From JABCPE02 sp963516675 (GTDB lineage: Bacteria; Bacteroidota; Bacteroidia; Flavobacteriales; Weeksellaceae): a stretch of 64,000 nt of DNA. This document shows positions 34,291-41,989 of this stretch, piece after piece. The number at the start of each line of letters is the position of its first letter. The stretch's first letter is position 1. The position numbers and the translations under genes are program-made. The notes beneath the pieces were generated by a model. It made no database searches. It saw nothing but the letters and a program-made list of their open reading frames with translations, and was not told the DNA's origin. The DNA is taken from positions 62,001-126,000 of the forward strand of contig CAUQBH010000004.1 of the NCBI GenBank assembly GCA_963516675.1, in the 5' to 3' direction.

Positions 34291-34316
34291 TTTTTAATTT
34301 TGCACAAAGTTAAAAA
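34291..34316. promoter_or_regulatory. Palindromic bidirectional promoter between ferredoxin and acyl-CoA reductase
   Basis: The plus strand has TAATTTTG (34295-34302) and the minus strand TAACTTTG (34312-34305), two perfect -7 boxes facing each other two bases apart. T-runs and A-runs flank them, making a nearly perfect palindrome. Each transcript would cross the other's -7 box, so the two promoters should exclude each other. Confidence 0.55.
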
Positions 34317-34341
34317 CTTTATTTATATAAAAACAATATTT

Positions 34342-35379
34342 ATGAAAAATGATAAAATAGTTTCCTCTTTATCGCAGTTGGGCGATTTTTTAAACCAATT
34401 TCTCTCCGCTAAACCAGAGAATTTCGATGAAGAAGAAAGCAAATTCGCTTCCTTGATAAAAAAATCCGAAATAGAAAATCCCTGGTTTACAGATGAAAGC
34501 GTAAGATTTTGCCTAAAAAGCTGGGCGAAAAACCTTACCGAAGAGAAAATATCTGCTTGGACTGGTCAATATCATTTTTCTTCCACTCCGAAAAAAATCG
34601 GGCTGATTCTCGCTGGAAATATCCCTTTGGTAGGTTTTCATGATGTGATTTGCGTTTTACTGAGCGGAAACATTCCTTTGATAAAACTTTCCTCCAGAGA
34701 CAGGCTGATTTCACCTTTTTTACTTAACAAATGGAACGAACTCAGTGGTGGGATTTTGGAGTTTCATTTTGTGGAAAAATTAGAAAATTATGATGCTGTC
34801 ATCGCTACGGGAAGCAATAATACGGCTAGATATCTGGAATATTATTTCAAAGATGTGCCGAACATCATTAGGAAAAACAGAACTTCCATCGGAGTTTTAA
34901 AAGGTGATGAAACCAATGAGGAAATTCAGGCGCTTGCGGAGGATATTTTCCGATATTTTGGGCTGGGCTGCCGAAATGTTACACGGCTGTTTATTCCTTC
35001 CGAAATGCCTTTGGACAGGTTGTTTGAGAATTTTATTAATTTCAAAGAAATCATCAATCACAACCAATACGCCAATAATTACGACTACAACAGAACCATT
35101 TACCTGCTGAACCAAGAGCAGTTTTGGGACAATAATTTCGTAATGTTCAAAGAAGATGAAAAACTTTTCAGCCCACTGTCTGTTATCAATTTCAGCCGAT
35201 ATGAAACAATAAACGATGTCCAAAATTTCCTTTCGGAAAACGAAGAAAACATTCAGTGCATTGTAGCAAATTCCACACTTGAAATTCCTACGGCTATCGG
35301 CTTTGGAGAGGCACAGCACCCTGAACTAGATACTTACGCCGATAATGTGGATACGATGGCGTTTCTATCAATATTATAG
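34342..35379 (+). CDS. Acyl-CoA reductase (LuxC-like)
   Basis: The start chosen (MKNDKIVSSLSQLGDFLNQF) is 14 codons inside the longest frame and gives about 345 aa. LuxC-like features are KKIGLILAGNIPLVGFHDVI (nucleotide-binding start), AVIATGSNNTARYLEYYF, FGLGCRNVTRLFIP with the likely catalytic Cys, and IGFGEAQHPELDTYADNVDT at the end. The family reduces fatty acyl-CoA or acyl thioesters. The native role in Bacteroidota is uncertain. Confidence 0.85.
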   Translation: MKNDKIVSSLSQLGDFLNQFLSAKPENFDEEESKFASLIKKSEIENPWFTDESVRFCLKSWAKNLTEEKISAWTGQYHFSSTPKKIGLILAGNIPLVGFHDVICVLLSGNIPLIKLSSRDRLISPFLLNKWNELSGGILEFHFVEKLENYDAVIATGSNNTARYLEYYFKDVPNIIRKNRTSIGVLKGDETNEEIQALAEDIFRYFGLGCRNVTRLFIPSEMPLDRLFENFINFKEIINHNQYANNYDYNRTIYLLNQEQFWDNNFVMFKEDEKLFSPLSVINFSRYETINDVQNFLSENEENIQCIVANSTLEIPTAIGFGEAQHPELDTYADNVDTMAFLSIL

Positions 35380-35422
35380 ATATTATCAATAAAAGCTAAA
35401 TTATCATTATTATTTTTTTATT

Positions 35423-35430
35423 TATATTTG
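35423..35430 (+). promoter_or_regulatory. -7 promoter box
   Basis: TATATTTG is a perfect -7 box, 35 bp before the start of the YadA-head-repeat gene. Confidence 0.6.
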
Positions 35431-35465
35431 CCGGCTATTTAAAAAAATTAAACAAAAACAAAAAT

Positions 35466-36881
35466 ATGAATAAAAAAATTTTATTAACAGCTTTATTATT
35501 AACAGGTTATGGTTTATCTAACGCTCAAACAGGAAGAGTAGGTATCAACACAAATTCACCTTCTTCCACACTAGATATCAATAGTGTATCTAGTGATGCT
35601 AACAAGGGAATTATGGTACCAAGAGTAACTGCAGCAGAGATGGTTACTATGTCTAGCACATTGACAGACAAACAAAACTCTCTTCTAACTTACCTAAACG
35701 AAACTATGCCTGCGGCTAATAGAAGTGGTAAATTAGAATTTGTCTATGAGAAAGGGTATTACTATTACACACATTCAGAAGGCAAATGGAGAAGACTCTA
35801 CCCTACTGGTTTTGAGAAAATTACAGAAAACAACAAAACTGGATATAGAATCATTGGTAACAACTCAGCAAACTACGGAGATATAGGAAAATTTGCTGTA
35901 GATGCCAGTTATAGCAATGGTGCATCTACTGTAAATGGTGCTACAGGAGACTATTCTTTTGCAACTGGATTTAATACAATCGCTTCTGGAAATTATTCCT
36001 CATCATTAGGTCAGCAAAATACTGCTGAAGGAGAAAGTTCCTTTACTGCAGGAGCAATAAACAAGACAATAGGTAAATCCTCTATAGCTCTTGGAAGAAA
36101 TAGTGTTGCCGCAGGAGATTATTCACTAGCTGTAGGAACATCTAGTACAACACCAATTGCACCAAAAACTACTGCTATCTATGCGGTTGCGATAGGACAA
36201 AACGCCAAAGCGGGAGCCAATCATGCAGTGGCCATTGGTAATGAAGCTGTTGCTAGTGATATACATGCTGTAGCTTTAGGATATAAGGCTAAGGCTATGA
36301 GTAGTTATGCACTAGCTTTTGGTCCTAATGCAAAAGCTACAGTTACCAGTGCTGTATCTATCGGCTACGAAACAGAAGCACATTCTAACACTTCTGTAGC
36401 TTTAGGAAGACAATCAAAAGTAAATACTGGTTCTGATTATGCCGTAGCTATTGGATATTCCAATTTAGTAGATAGTAGTAGTAAATACGCTGTTGCAATG
36501 GGTGGTACTACGGTAGCTAAAGGTACAGCAGCTATAGCCATGGGGTCAAATGTATCTACAAATGGTACAACAGGAGAAATAGCTTTAGGAGCAAATAGTA
36601 CAGTAGGTGCTGCTAAAAAAAGAAGACTAAATGTAGGGAATGGAACATCTGACACAAATTTAGCTGATGCATTTACTATTCTTGTTGATGGTAGAACGGG
36701 AGTTGGATTTGATAACTTTGAAGCTCTTCCTAGCACTACAAAATTACAAGTAAATGGAGGGATAAAAGTAGGAAATGAATCTACTTGTAATGCTGCTAAT
36801 GAAGGAACTATTCGCTTTGATTCTACAAATAAGGTTTTTGAAGGATGTACTGGAACCACTTGGGTTAAATTACACCAATAA
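35466..36881 (+). CDS. Secreted protein with YadA/Hia-type head repeats
   Basis: The 471-aa protein has a signal peptide (MNKKILLTALLLTGYGLSNAQ). After an N-terminal segment with VGINTNSPSSTLDIN it carries about 14-residue head repeats from about residue 155 to 380. Examples are SSIALGRNSVAAGDYSLAVG, HAVAIGNEAVASDIHAVALG and SAVSIGYETEAHSNTSVALG, with the x-A-(I/V/L)-G period of trimeric autotransporter heads. There is no coiled-coil stalk, no YadA beta-barrel anchor and no T9SS C-terminal domain. The end has GTIRFDSTNKVFEGCTGTTW, a tail common in Bacteroidota secreted proteins. Trimeric adhesive function is inferred. Confidence 0.82.
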   Translation: MNKKILLTALLLTGYGLSNAQTGRVGINTNSPSSTLDINSVSSDANKGIMVPRVTAAEMVTMSSTLTDKQNSLLTYLNETMPAANRSGKLEFVYEKGYYYYTHSEGKWRRLYPTGFEKITENNKTGYRIIGNNSANYGDIGKFAVDASYSNGASTVNGATGDYSFATGFNTIASGNYSSSLGQQNTAEGESSFTAGAINKTIGKSSIALGRNSVAAGDYSLAVGTSSTTPIAPKTTAIYAVAIGQNAKAGANHAVAIGNEAVASDIHAVALGYKAKAMSSYALAFGPNAKATVTSAVSIGYETEAHSNTSVALGRQSKVNTGSDYAVAIGYSNLVDSSSKYAVAMGGTTVAKGTAAIAMGSNVSTNGTTGEIALGANSTVGAAKKRRLNVGNGTSDTNLADAFTILVDGRTGVGFDNFEALPSTTKLQVNGGIKVGNESTCNAANEGTIRFDSTNKVFEGCTGTTWVKLHQ

Positions 36882-36909
36882 AAGTCACTGACTAGAAACC
36901 CATCAAGAA

Positions 36910-36938
36910 TTGCTTTTCCAAAAAAATAATTATATTTG
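36910..36938 (+). promoter_or_regulatory. Promoter with -33 TTG and -7 TATATTTG
   Basis: TTG at 36910-36912 and TATATTTG at 36931-36938 are separated by 18 bp, close to the Bacteroidota consensus. The Bax-inhibitor-1 gene starts 29 bp downstream. Confidence 0.7.
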
Positions 36939-36967
36939 TAAAATTAAATTTAAAAACAAAAACTTTT

Positions 36968-37657
36968 ATGGAATTTACAAATCAATTGGTAGCAATGTCT
37001 ACTGAGGAGCAAAAAGCTTCTTTTTATAGAAAAACTTATATGCATGTGGCGTTGGCTATTTTGGCTTTCATCTTTGTAGAAACTGCTTTACTAATGGTAG
37101 TTCCTGCTGAACTTATTATGGGAATGGTTTCTCAGAAGTATGTTTGGTTACTAATCATCGGTGGGTTTTGGCTGGCTTCTATGTTGGCCGAAAAATGGAC
37201 TATGGCGAGCAGCCGTGCTATACAGTACGCTGGATTAGGTTTTTATGTGCTTTTGGAAGCAATTATTTTCTTGCCATTGATTTATATAGCTGTTGCTTAT
37301 ACAGGTGGCAAAGTTATTTTACAAGCAGGATTGATTACTTTCATGCTATTTTTAGGGCTTACAGGTGTGGCTCTTACTTCTAAAAGAGATTTTTCTTTCT
37401 TAAGAAGCATCTTAATTATTGGTGGATTAATTTCTCTTGGGCTAATCGTTGCAGGGATGCTTTTCGGGTTCAATCTTGGACTTTGGTTCTCTGTAGGAAT
37501 GGTTTTTCTAGCAGGAGCAAGTATTCTATACCAAACTAACCAGCTCAAAAATGTCTACACAACAGAACAATATGTAGGAGCTTCATTACAGCTATTCTCT
37601 TCTGTGATGCTTCTATTCTGGTATGTTTTGAGAATTTTAATGAGCAGAAAAGACTAA
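36968..37657 (+). CDS. Bax inhibitor-1 (BI-1/YccA) family membrane protein
   Basis: The 229-aa protein has seven hydrophobic segments, among them MHVALAILAFIFVETALLMV, VWLLIIGGFWLASML and ILIIGGLISLGLIVAG. It ends with a Q-rich turn and FSSVMLLFWYVLRILMSRKD. This is the BI-1/UPF0005 fold of calcium-leak or stress-related channels in the inner membrane. It has its own promoter. Confidence 0.88.
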   Translation: MEFTNQLVAMSTEEQKASFYRKTYMHVALAILAFIFVETALLMVVPAELIMGMVSQKYVWLLIIGGFWLASMLAEKWTMASSRAIQYAGLGFYVLLEAIIFLPLIYIAVAYTGGKVILQAGLITFMLFLGLTGVALTSKRDFSFLRSILIIGGLISLGLIVAGMLFGFNLGLWFSVGMVFLAGASILYQTNQLKNVYTTEQYVGASLQLFSSVMLLFWYVLRILMSRKD

Positions 37658-37753
37658 CAAAATATTTCTGAAACACGGGAGTCGGGAGGCTAAATCTTGA
37701 TTCTCATGTTTTCGTTTTTTTATTTTTTATTTAACCAATTTATTCTAAATATT

Positions 37754-38563
37754 ATGTCATACGGACTTTTAAAAGGAAAAAAAGGAATTATCTTCGGAGC
37801 TTTGGATGAAGACTCTATCGCTTGGAAAGTGGCAGAAAGATGCCACGAAGAAGGTGCTGAATTTGTACTAACTAACGCTCCTATCGCTATGAGAATGGGA
37901 GAAATCAATAGTTTAGCAGAGAAAACAGGTGCGGATATCGTTCCTGCTGATGCGACTTCTATGGAAGATTTAGAAAAATTATTTGACCATGCTATCGCTA
38001 AATTTGGGAAAATAGACTTCATTCTACACTCTATCGGGATGTCTGTGAATGTAAGAAAAGGAAAACACTACACAGAGCTCAACTACGACTGGCTGGAAAA
38101 AGGCTGGGATGTGTCTGCGGTATCTTTCCACAAAGTGATGAAACTCGCTTGGGAAAAAGACTGTATGAATGAGTGGGGCAGTATCCTTGCGCTTTCTTAC
38201 ATCGCGGCTCAGAGAACTTTCCCTGATTATAACGATATGGCGGACAACAAGTCTTACCTTGAAAGCATCGCTAGATCTTTCGGGTATTACTGGGGTGAAA
38301 GAAAAGTGCGTGTCAATACCATTTCCCAGTCGCCTACAATGACTACAGCAGGACAAGGGGTGAAAGGTTTTGATGGATTTATCAAATTTGCAGAAGATAT
38401 GTCTCCACTAGGAAACGCGACTGCTGCAGAATGTGCAGACTACTGTATTTCCCTTTTCTCTGACCTTACGAGAAAAGTAACGATGCAGAATCTCTTCCAT
38501 GATGGTGGATTTAGCAATACAGGAGTTTCCACAAAAGTAATGGAAAGATACAACAAAGGATAA
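37754..38563 (+). CDS. fabI: Enoyl-ACP reductase FabI
   Basis: FabI carries out the last reduction in fatty-acid elongation. The start MSYGLLKGKKGIIFGALDED is 19 codons inside the longest frame, giving 269 aa. The NAD(P)H-binding SIAWKVAERCHEEGAEFVL and the catalytic Y-x6-K (YNDMADNK) are present, as is VRVNTISQSPTMTTAGQGVK near the substrate loop. It follows the BI-1 gene by 96 bp and ends at a strong terminator. Confidence 0.95.
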   Translation: MSYGLLKGKKGIIFGALDEDSIAWKVAERCHEEGAEFVLTNAPIAMRMGEINSLAEKTGADIVPADATSMEDLEKLFDHAIAKFGKIDFILHSIGMSVNVRKGKHYTELNYDWLEKGWDVSAVSFHKVMKLAWEKDCMNEWGSILALSYIAAQRTFPDYNDMADNKSYLESIARSFGYYWGERKVRVNTISQSPTMTTAGQGVKGFDGFIKFAEDMSPLGNATAAECADYCISLFSDLTRKVTMQNLFHDGGFSNTGVSTKVMERYNKG

Positions 38564-38571
38564 TTTTTACT

Positions 38572-38605
38572 AAAACACTCTCCACAAAAGGGAGTGTTTT
38601 TTTAT
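38572..38605 (+). terminator. fabI terminator
   Basis: AAAACACTC pairs with GAGTGTTTT, followed by TTT, just past the fabI stop. Confidence 0.85.
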
Positions 38606-38668
38606 CAATTTTCGACAAATATTTCTTATTTTTACCCTTATTTTTTATTTATCAATAAATTTAATACA

Positions 38669-39925
38669 ATGGAACAAATAAAATTAAACAAAGAATGGAG
38701 AGAAAAACTCCTTCAGCGCTTTTTGACTTATGTAAAGATATATTCCACCAGCGACCCTGAATGTGAGGAAATGCCGAGTTCTCCGCAGCAGTGGGACATC
38801 GCAAAATATCTTTTTGAGGAAATGAAAGCTATCGGTCTGGAAGATGTCTCTATCGATGAAAACGCCTATGTATACGGATTTATCCCATCTAATATAGAGA
38901 AAAAAGTGCCTACTGTCGGATTTATCGCCCATTTTGACACTTCGCCTGATTTCAATGGTAAAGATGTAAACCCTCAAATTTGGGAAAATTACGATGGAGG
39001 CGACCTGCTTCTTAACCAAAAGACAGGCTTCACCCTCTCTCCTAACAAGTTTGAAAACCTGAAACAATACAAGGGACAAACTCTAATCACTACGGACGGA
39101 ACGAGCCTTCTCGGTGCGGATGACAAGGCGGGCGTAACAGAAATCATGACAGCGGCAGAATACCTCATCCAGCATCCTGAGATAAAACACGGGCGGATAG
39201 CTGTGGGATTCAACCCTGATGAAGAAATCGGAAAAGGAGCACACAAGTTCAATGTAGAAAAATTCGGTGCCGAATGGGCTTACACCATGGATGGAAGTGA
39301 TGTGGGCGAGATAGAATATGAGAACTTTAATGCGGCTGGAGCCGTGGTAAAAATCCACGGACTGAGCGTACATCCTGGTTATGCTTATGGAAAAATGGTA
39401 AATGCTGGGCTTCTCGCTGCTGAGTTTATCCAGTCGCTCCCTGCTAACGAAACTCCTTCTACTACAAGAGGTTTTGAAGGTTTCTATCATCTTTTAGACC
39501 TAAAAGCAGATGTTTCCGAAGCAAAACTACAATACATCATCCGTGACCACGATGAGCAGAAATTTGAAAACCGCAAGAAATTCATCGCAGAAAAAGTAGC
39601 GGAATTCAACCAAAAATATGGCGAAAATGTCTTTGAAATAGAGATAAAAGAGCAATATCTCAACATGAAAAAACAATTCGAAGGCAAAATGCACATCATA
39701 GAAGTGGCAGAAAGAGCCATGAAAAACCTAGGAATCACCCCAGAAGTAAAGGCCATACGAGGCGGAACTGATGGCGCACAGCTGTCTTACATGGGACTTC
39801 CTTGTCCAAATATATTCGCAGGAGGACTTAACTTCCACGGGCCTTATGAATATGTTCCATTAGAATCTATGGAAAAAGCCACAGAAGTTATCATAGAAAT
39901 CGCTAAAGAAGTAGAGAAATTATAA
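38669..39925 (+). CDS. pepT: Peptidase T (tripeptide aminopeptidase)
   Basis: PepT is a zinc M20 peptidase that removes N-terminal residues from tripeptides. The start MEQIKLNKEWREKLLQRFLT is 25 codons inside the longest frame and gives 418 aa. Metal ligands are in GFIAHFDTSPDFNG, GADDKAGVTEI and NPDEEIGKGAHK, and RGGTDGAQLSYMGLPCPN near the end is diagnostic. It is a single-gene unit between the fabI and pepT/recR terminators. Confidence 0.95.
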   Translation: MEQIKLNKEWREKLLQRFLTYVKIYSTSDPECEEMPSSPQQWDIAKYLFEEMKAIGLEDVSIDENAYVYGFIPSNIEKKVPTVGFIAHFDTSPDFNGKDVNPQIWENYDGGDLLLNQKTGFTLSPNKFENLKQYKGQTLITTDGTSLLGADDKAGVTEIMTAAEYLIQHPEIKHGRIAVGFNPDEEIGKGAHKFNVEKFGAEWAYTMDGSDVGEIEYENFNAAGAVVKIHGLSVHPGYAYGKMVNAGLLAAEFIQSLPANETPSTTRGFEGFYHLLDLKADVSEAKLQYIIRDHDEQKFENRKKFIAEKVAEFNQKYGENVFEIEIKEQYLNMKKQFEGKMHIIEVAERAMKNLGITPEVKAIRGGTDGAQLSYMGLPCPNIFAGGLNFHGPYEYVPLESMEKATEVIIEIAKEVEKL

Positions 39926-39930
39926 AAATG

Positions 39931-39958
39931 AATCGCCTTTTTAGGCGATTTATTTTTT
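39931..39958. terminator. Bidirectional terminator between pepT and recR
   Basis: AATCGCCT (39931-39938) pairs with AGGCGATT (39943-39950), with T-rich flanks on both strands. Confidence 0.8.
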
Positions 39959-39972
39959 TGTATTGGTAAGTT

Positions 39973-40584
39973 TTATTTTGCTTCATCATACGGAAGCCTG
40001 TTGATAATAGACCTTCCGAGAGAGACTTCATCTGCGTATTCCAGCTCATCCCCCACCGAAATTCCCCTTGCGATGCTGGAAAATTTCACATTAAAATGCT
40101 TGAATTTCTTATAGATATAGTAAGCTGTGGTATCACCCTCCATCGTTGCACTCAGCGCAAAAATCACTTCTTTTATGCTGTCTTCATTGAGTTTTTTTTC
40201 AATGCTGGAAATATTCAGCTGGTGCGGCCCTATGCCTTCCATTGGAGAAATTTTCCCTCCTAAAACTAGATATTTTCCGTTATATTTAGAAGTATTTTCT
40301 ATTGCGAGAACATCCCTTACATCTTCTACAATGCAGAGTGTTTCAGCATTTCGTTTTTCATCAGCACAGATTTCACAAATATCAAAATCCGAGAAATTAT
40401 GACACTCTTGGCAGTATTTTATATTCGTTACCAGACTTTCCAAAGCCTGCGAAAGTGCCATTCCCTGAGATTTAGGCTGTCTGAGAAGATGCAGCGCCAG
40501 CCGAAGAGCCGATTTTTTGCCTATCCCTGGCAGTCCAGAAATTTCGTCCACTGCTCTGGATAATACTTTACTTGGGTATTCCAT
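39973..40584 (-). CDS. recR: Recombination protein RecR
   Basis: RecR works with RecO and RecF in gap repair. The 203-aa protein has the helix-hairpin-helix start ISGLPGIGKKSALRLALHLL. A Cys4 zinc finger in YCQECHNFSDFDICEIC and a Toprim domain with VEDVRDVLAIENT and LGGKISPMEGIGPHQLN follow. Length and order match the family. It lies 31 bp downstream of the deformylase-like gene on the same strand. Confidence 0.96.
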   Translation of the reverse strand: MEYPSKVLSRAVDEISGLPGIGKKSALRLALHLLRQPKSQGMALSQALESLVTNIKYCQECHNFSDFDICEICADEKRNAETLCIVEDVRDVLAIENTSKYNGKYLVLGGKISPMEGIGPHQLNISSIEKKLNEDSIKEVIFALSATMEGDTTAYYIYKKFKHFNVKFSSIARGISVGDELEYADEVSLGRSIINRLPYDEAK

Positions 40585-40614
40585 TCGGCAAAAATAAGAA
40601 ATTCTCCCTAAAAT

Positions 40615-41244
40615 TTACTTTTGGTAATAAATCTTATTCACTTCATCCGCTTTGATGAAAGTTCCCTGTTTCTGCTCCTTTATCCTTTCTGTGAAGAGCC
40701 TTCCTATAAGGTGGTCATACTCATGCTGGAAAATCACCGCTGTGAAACCTTCTACCAATTCTCGTTTTTTCTCTCCGTCCAAAGTTTCGTAAGCCAAATC
40801 AATCACGAGGCTGCGGTAGACTTCTCCTCTTTCATTTGGAATGGAAAGACAACCTTCTGCACCAAGCCTTAACGCTGAAGACATCCATTTGATTTCTGGA
40901 TTTACAAAGAACTCAAAAGGTTTTCCTTCCTTGTCAAATCTCTGCACCCAGATTGCTTTTATGTTCAGTCCTACCTGCGGCGCGGCGATGCCTACGCCCT
41001 GTTCATCTTTCACGGTAGCGAGCATTCTCTCTGCTAACAGCCTCAAATTCGGGTCTTTGGCATCCACTGGGCGGGAAACATCTTTTAGTATTTTAAAATC
41101 TTTGGGATTGGTAATCTGTAAAACTCTCATCGGTTCAGTGCTTTTCCCTGATTTAATGAGGACAACATCCTCTTTCCCTATTTTCTTCTGAGCCTCTACG
41201 CTAGTTCCGAGCAGAACCAAACTTAATAAAAGAATTCTTATCAT
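40615..41244 (-). CDS. def: Peptide deformylase with a signal peptide
   Basis: The 209-aa protein has all three deformylase motifs: GVGIAAPQVGLN, EGCLSIPNERGEVYR and FQHEYDHLIGRLF (HExxDH metal site). Unlike the usual cytoplasmic enzyme it begins with a signal peptide (MIRILLLSLVLLGTSVEAQ), and a spacer precedes the catalytic domain. The cleavage site 'EAQ' matches other secreted proteins in this window. If exported it cannot act on nascent chains, so its substrate may be extracytoplasmic formyl-peptides. A second, cytoplasmic deformylase must exist elsewhere. recR follows closely. Confidence 0.85.
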   Translation of the reverse strand: MIRILLLSLVLLGTSVEAQKKIGKEDVVLIKSGKSTEPMRVLQITNPKDFKILKDVSRPVDAKDPNLRLLAERMLATVKDEQGVGIAAPQVGLNIKAIWVQRFDKEGKPFEFFVNPEIKWMSSALRLGAEGCLSIPNERGEVYRSLVIDLAYETLDGEKKRELVEGFTAVIFQHEYDHLIGRLFTERIKEQKQGTFIKADEVNKIYYQK

Positions 41245-41273
41245 TTCTATCTATTTTTGATGATTATTAATGA

Positions 41274-41281
41274 CAAATTTA
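41274..41281 (-). promoter_or_regulatory. -7 box of the deformylase gene
   Basis: The minus strand reads TAAATTTG, a perfect TAnnTTTG box, 30 bp before the start codon. Confidence 0.5.
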
Positions 41282-41327
41282 ATAATTTTTGGAAACTACC
41301 AGCATTCTTATATTTAAAATATCTTCT

Positions 41328-41335
41328 TATCTTTG
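41328..41335 (+). promoter_or_regulatory. -7 box of the LURP-one gene
   Basis: TATCTTTG is a perfect -7 box, 37 bp before the ATG at 41373. Confidence 0.5.
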
Positions 41336-41372
41336 GGAAAAATTTTTATTCCTTTTTTACTTAAAGTAAATT

Positions 41373-41966
41373 ATGAAAAACCTAAACTACCCTTTAGATT
41401 TTAAATTTAAAATTACTACTTTAGCTAGCGATTTTAACATTACAGACAGAGACGGAAAACACATCGCCTATGTAAGGCAGAAAATGTTTAAACTAAAAGA
41501 AGATGTGGTGGTCTTCAGTGATGAAGAGAGAAGCGCAGAACTTTTCAGAATAAAAGCCGATAGATGGCTGGATTTCAATGCAAGTTACAGCATCACAGGA
41601 GCTGACGGCACTAATTATGGAAAGCTCACCCGAAAAGGAATGCGTTCTATATGGAAATCTACCTACGAAGTCTATAATGAAAACAACCAGCATAAATACA
41701 CCATAAGAGAAGATAATGCATGGGTTAAGTTTTGGGATGGTCTCGTAGGAGAACTACCTATAATAGGTTGGTTTACAGGATATTTCCTAAATCCCACATA
41801 CAGTCTGAAAGACTCTTCAGGGAAAACACTTTTTATACTGAAGAAAATGCCTTCGCTGCTGGGCAGAAAATTTCAACTGAATAAACTAACAGACAGCGAT
41901 AATGATGAAACGCTTATCGTTCTTTCATACCTTATGATGGTGCTTTTAGAAAGAATGAGAGGATAA
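41373..41966 (+). CDS. LURP-one-related/tubby-C-like protein
   Basis: The 197-aa protein has the beta-strand pattern of the LURP-one/tubby C-terminal fold. LDFKFKITTLASDFNITDRD comes first, then VRQKMFKLKEDVVVFSDEER, and GKLTRKGMRSIWKSTYEVY supplies a repeat. It ends with a short hydrophobic helix (LIVLSYLMMVLLERMRG). Related proteins bind phosphoinositides or act as scramblase-like factors, but function in bacteria is unknown. It lies 23 bp upstream of pepD and may be co-transcribed. Confidence 0.75.
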   Translation: MKNLNYPLDFKFKITTLASDFNITDRDGKHIAYVRQKMFKLKEDVVVFSDEERSAELFRIKADRWLDFNASYSITGADGTNYGKLTRKGMRSIWKSTYEVYNENNQHKYTIREDNAWVKFWDGLVGELPIIGWFTGYFLNPTYSLKDSSGKTLFILKKMPSLLGRKFQLNKLTDSDNDETLIVLSYLMMVLLERMRG

Positions 41967-41989
41967 ATATTAACTTTAAATAAAATTTT

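Noticed and set aside
35466..36881. T9SS cargo with a C-terminal sorting domain
   Set aside because: The C-terminus lacks the beta-sandwich sorting-domain pattern and its conserved glycine and lysine end.
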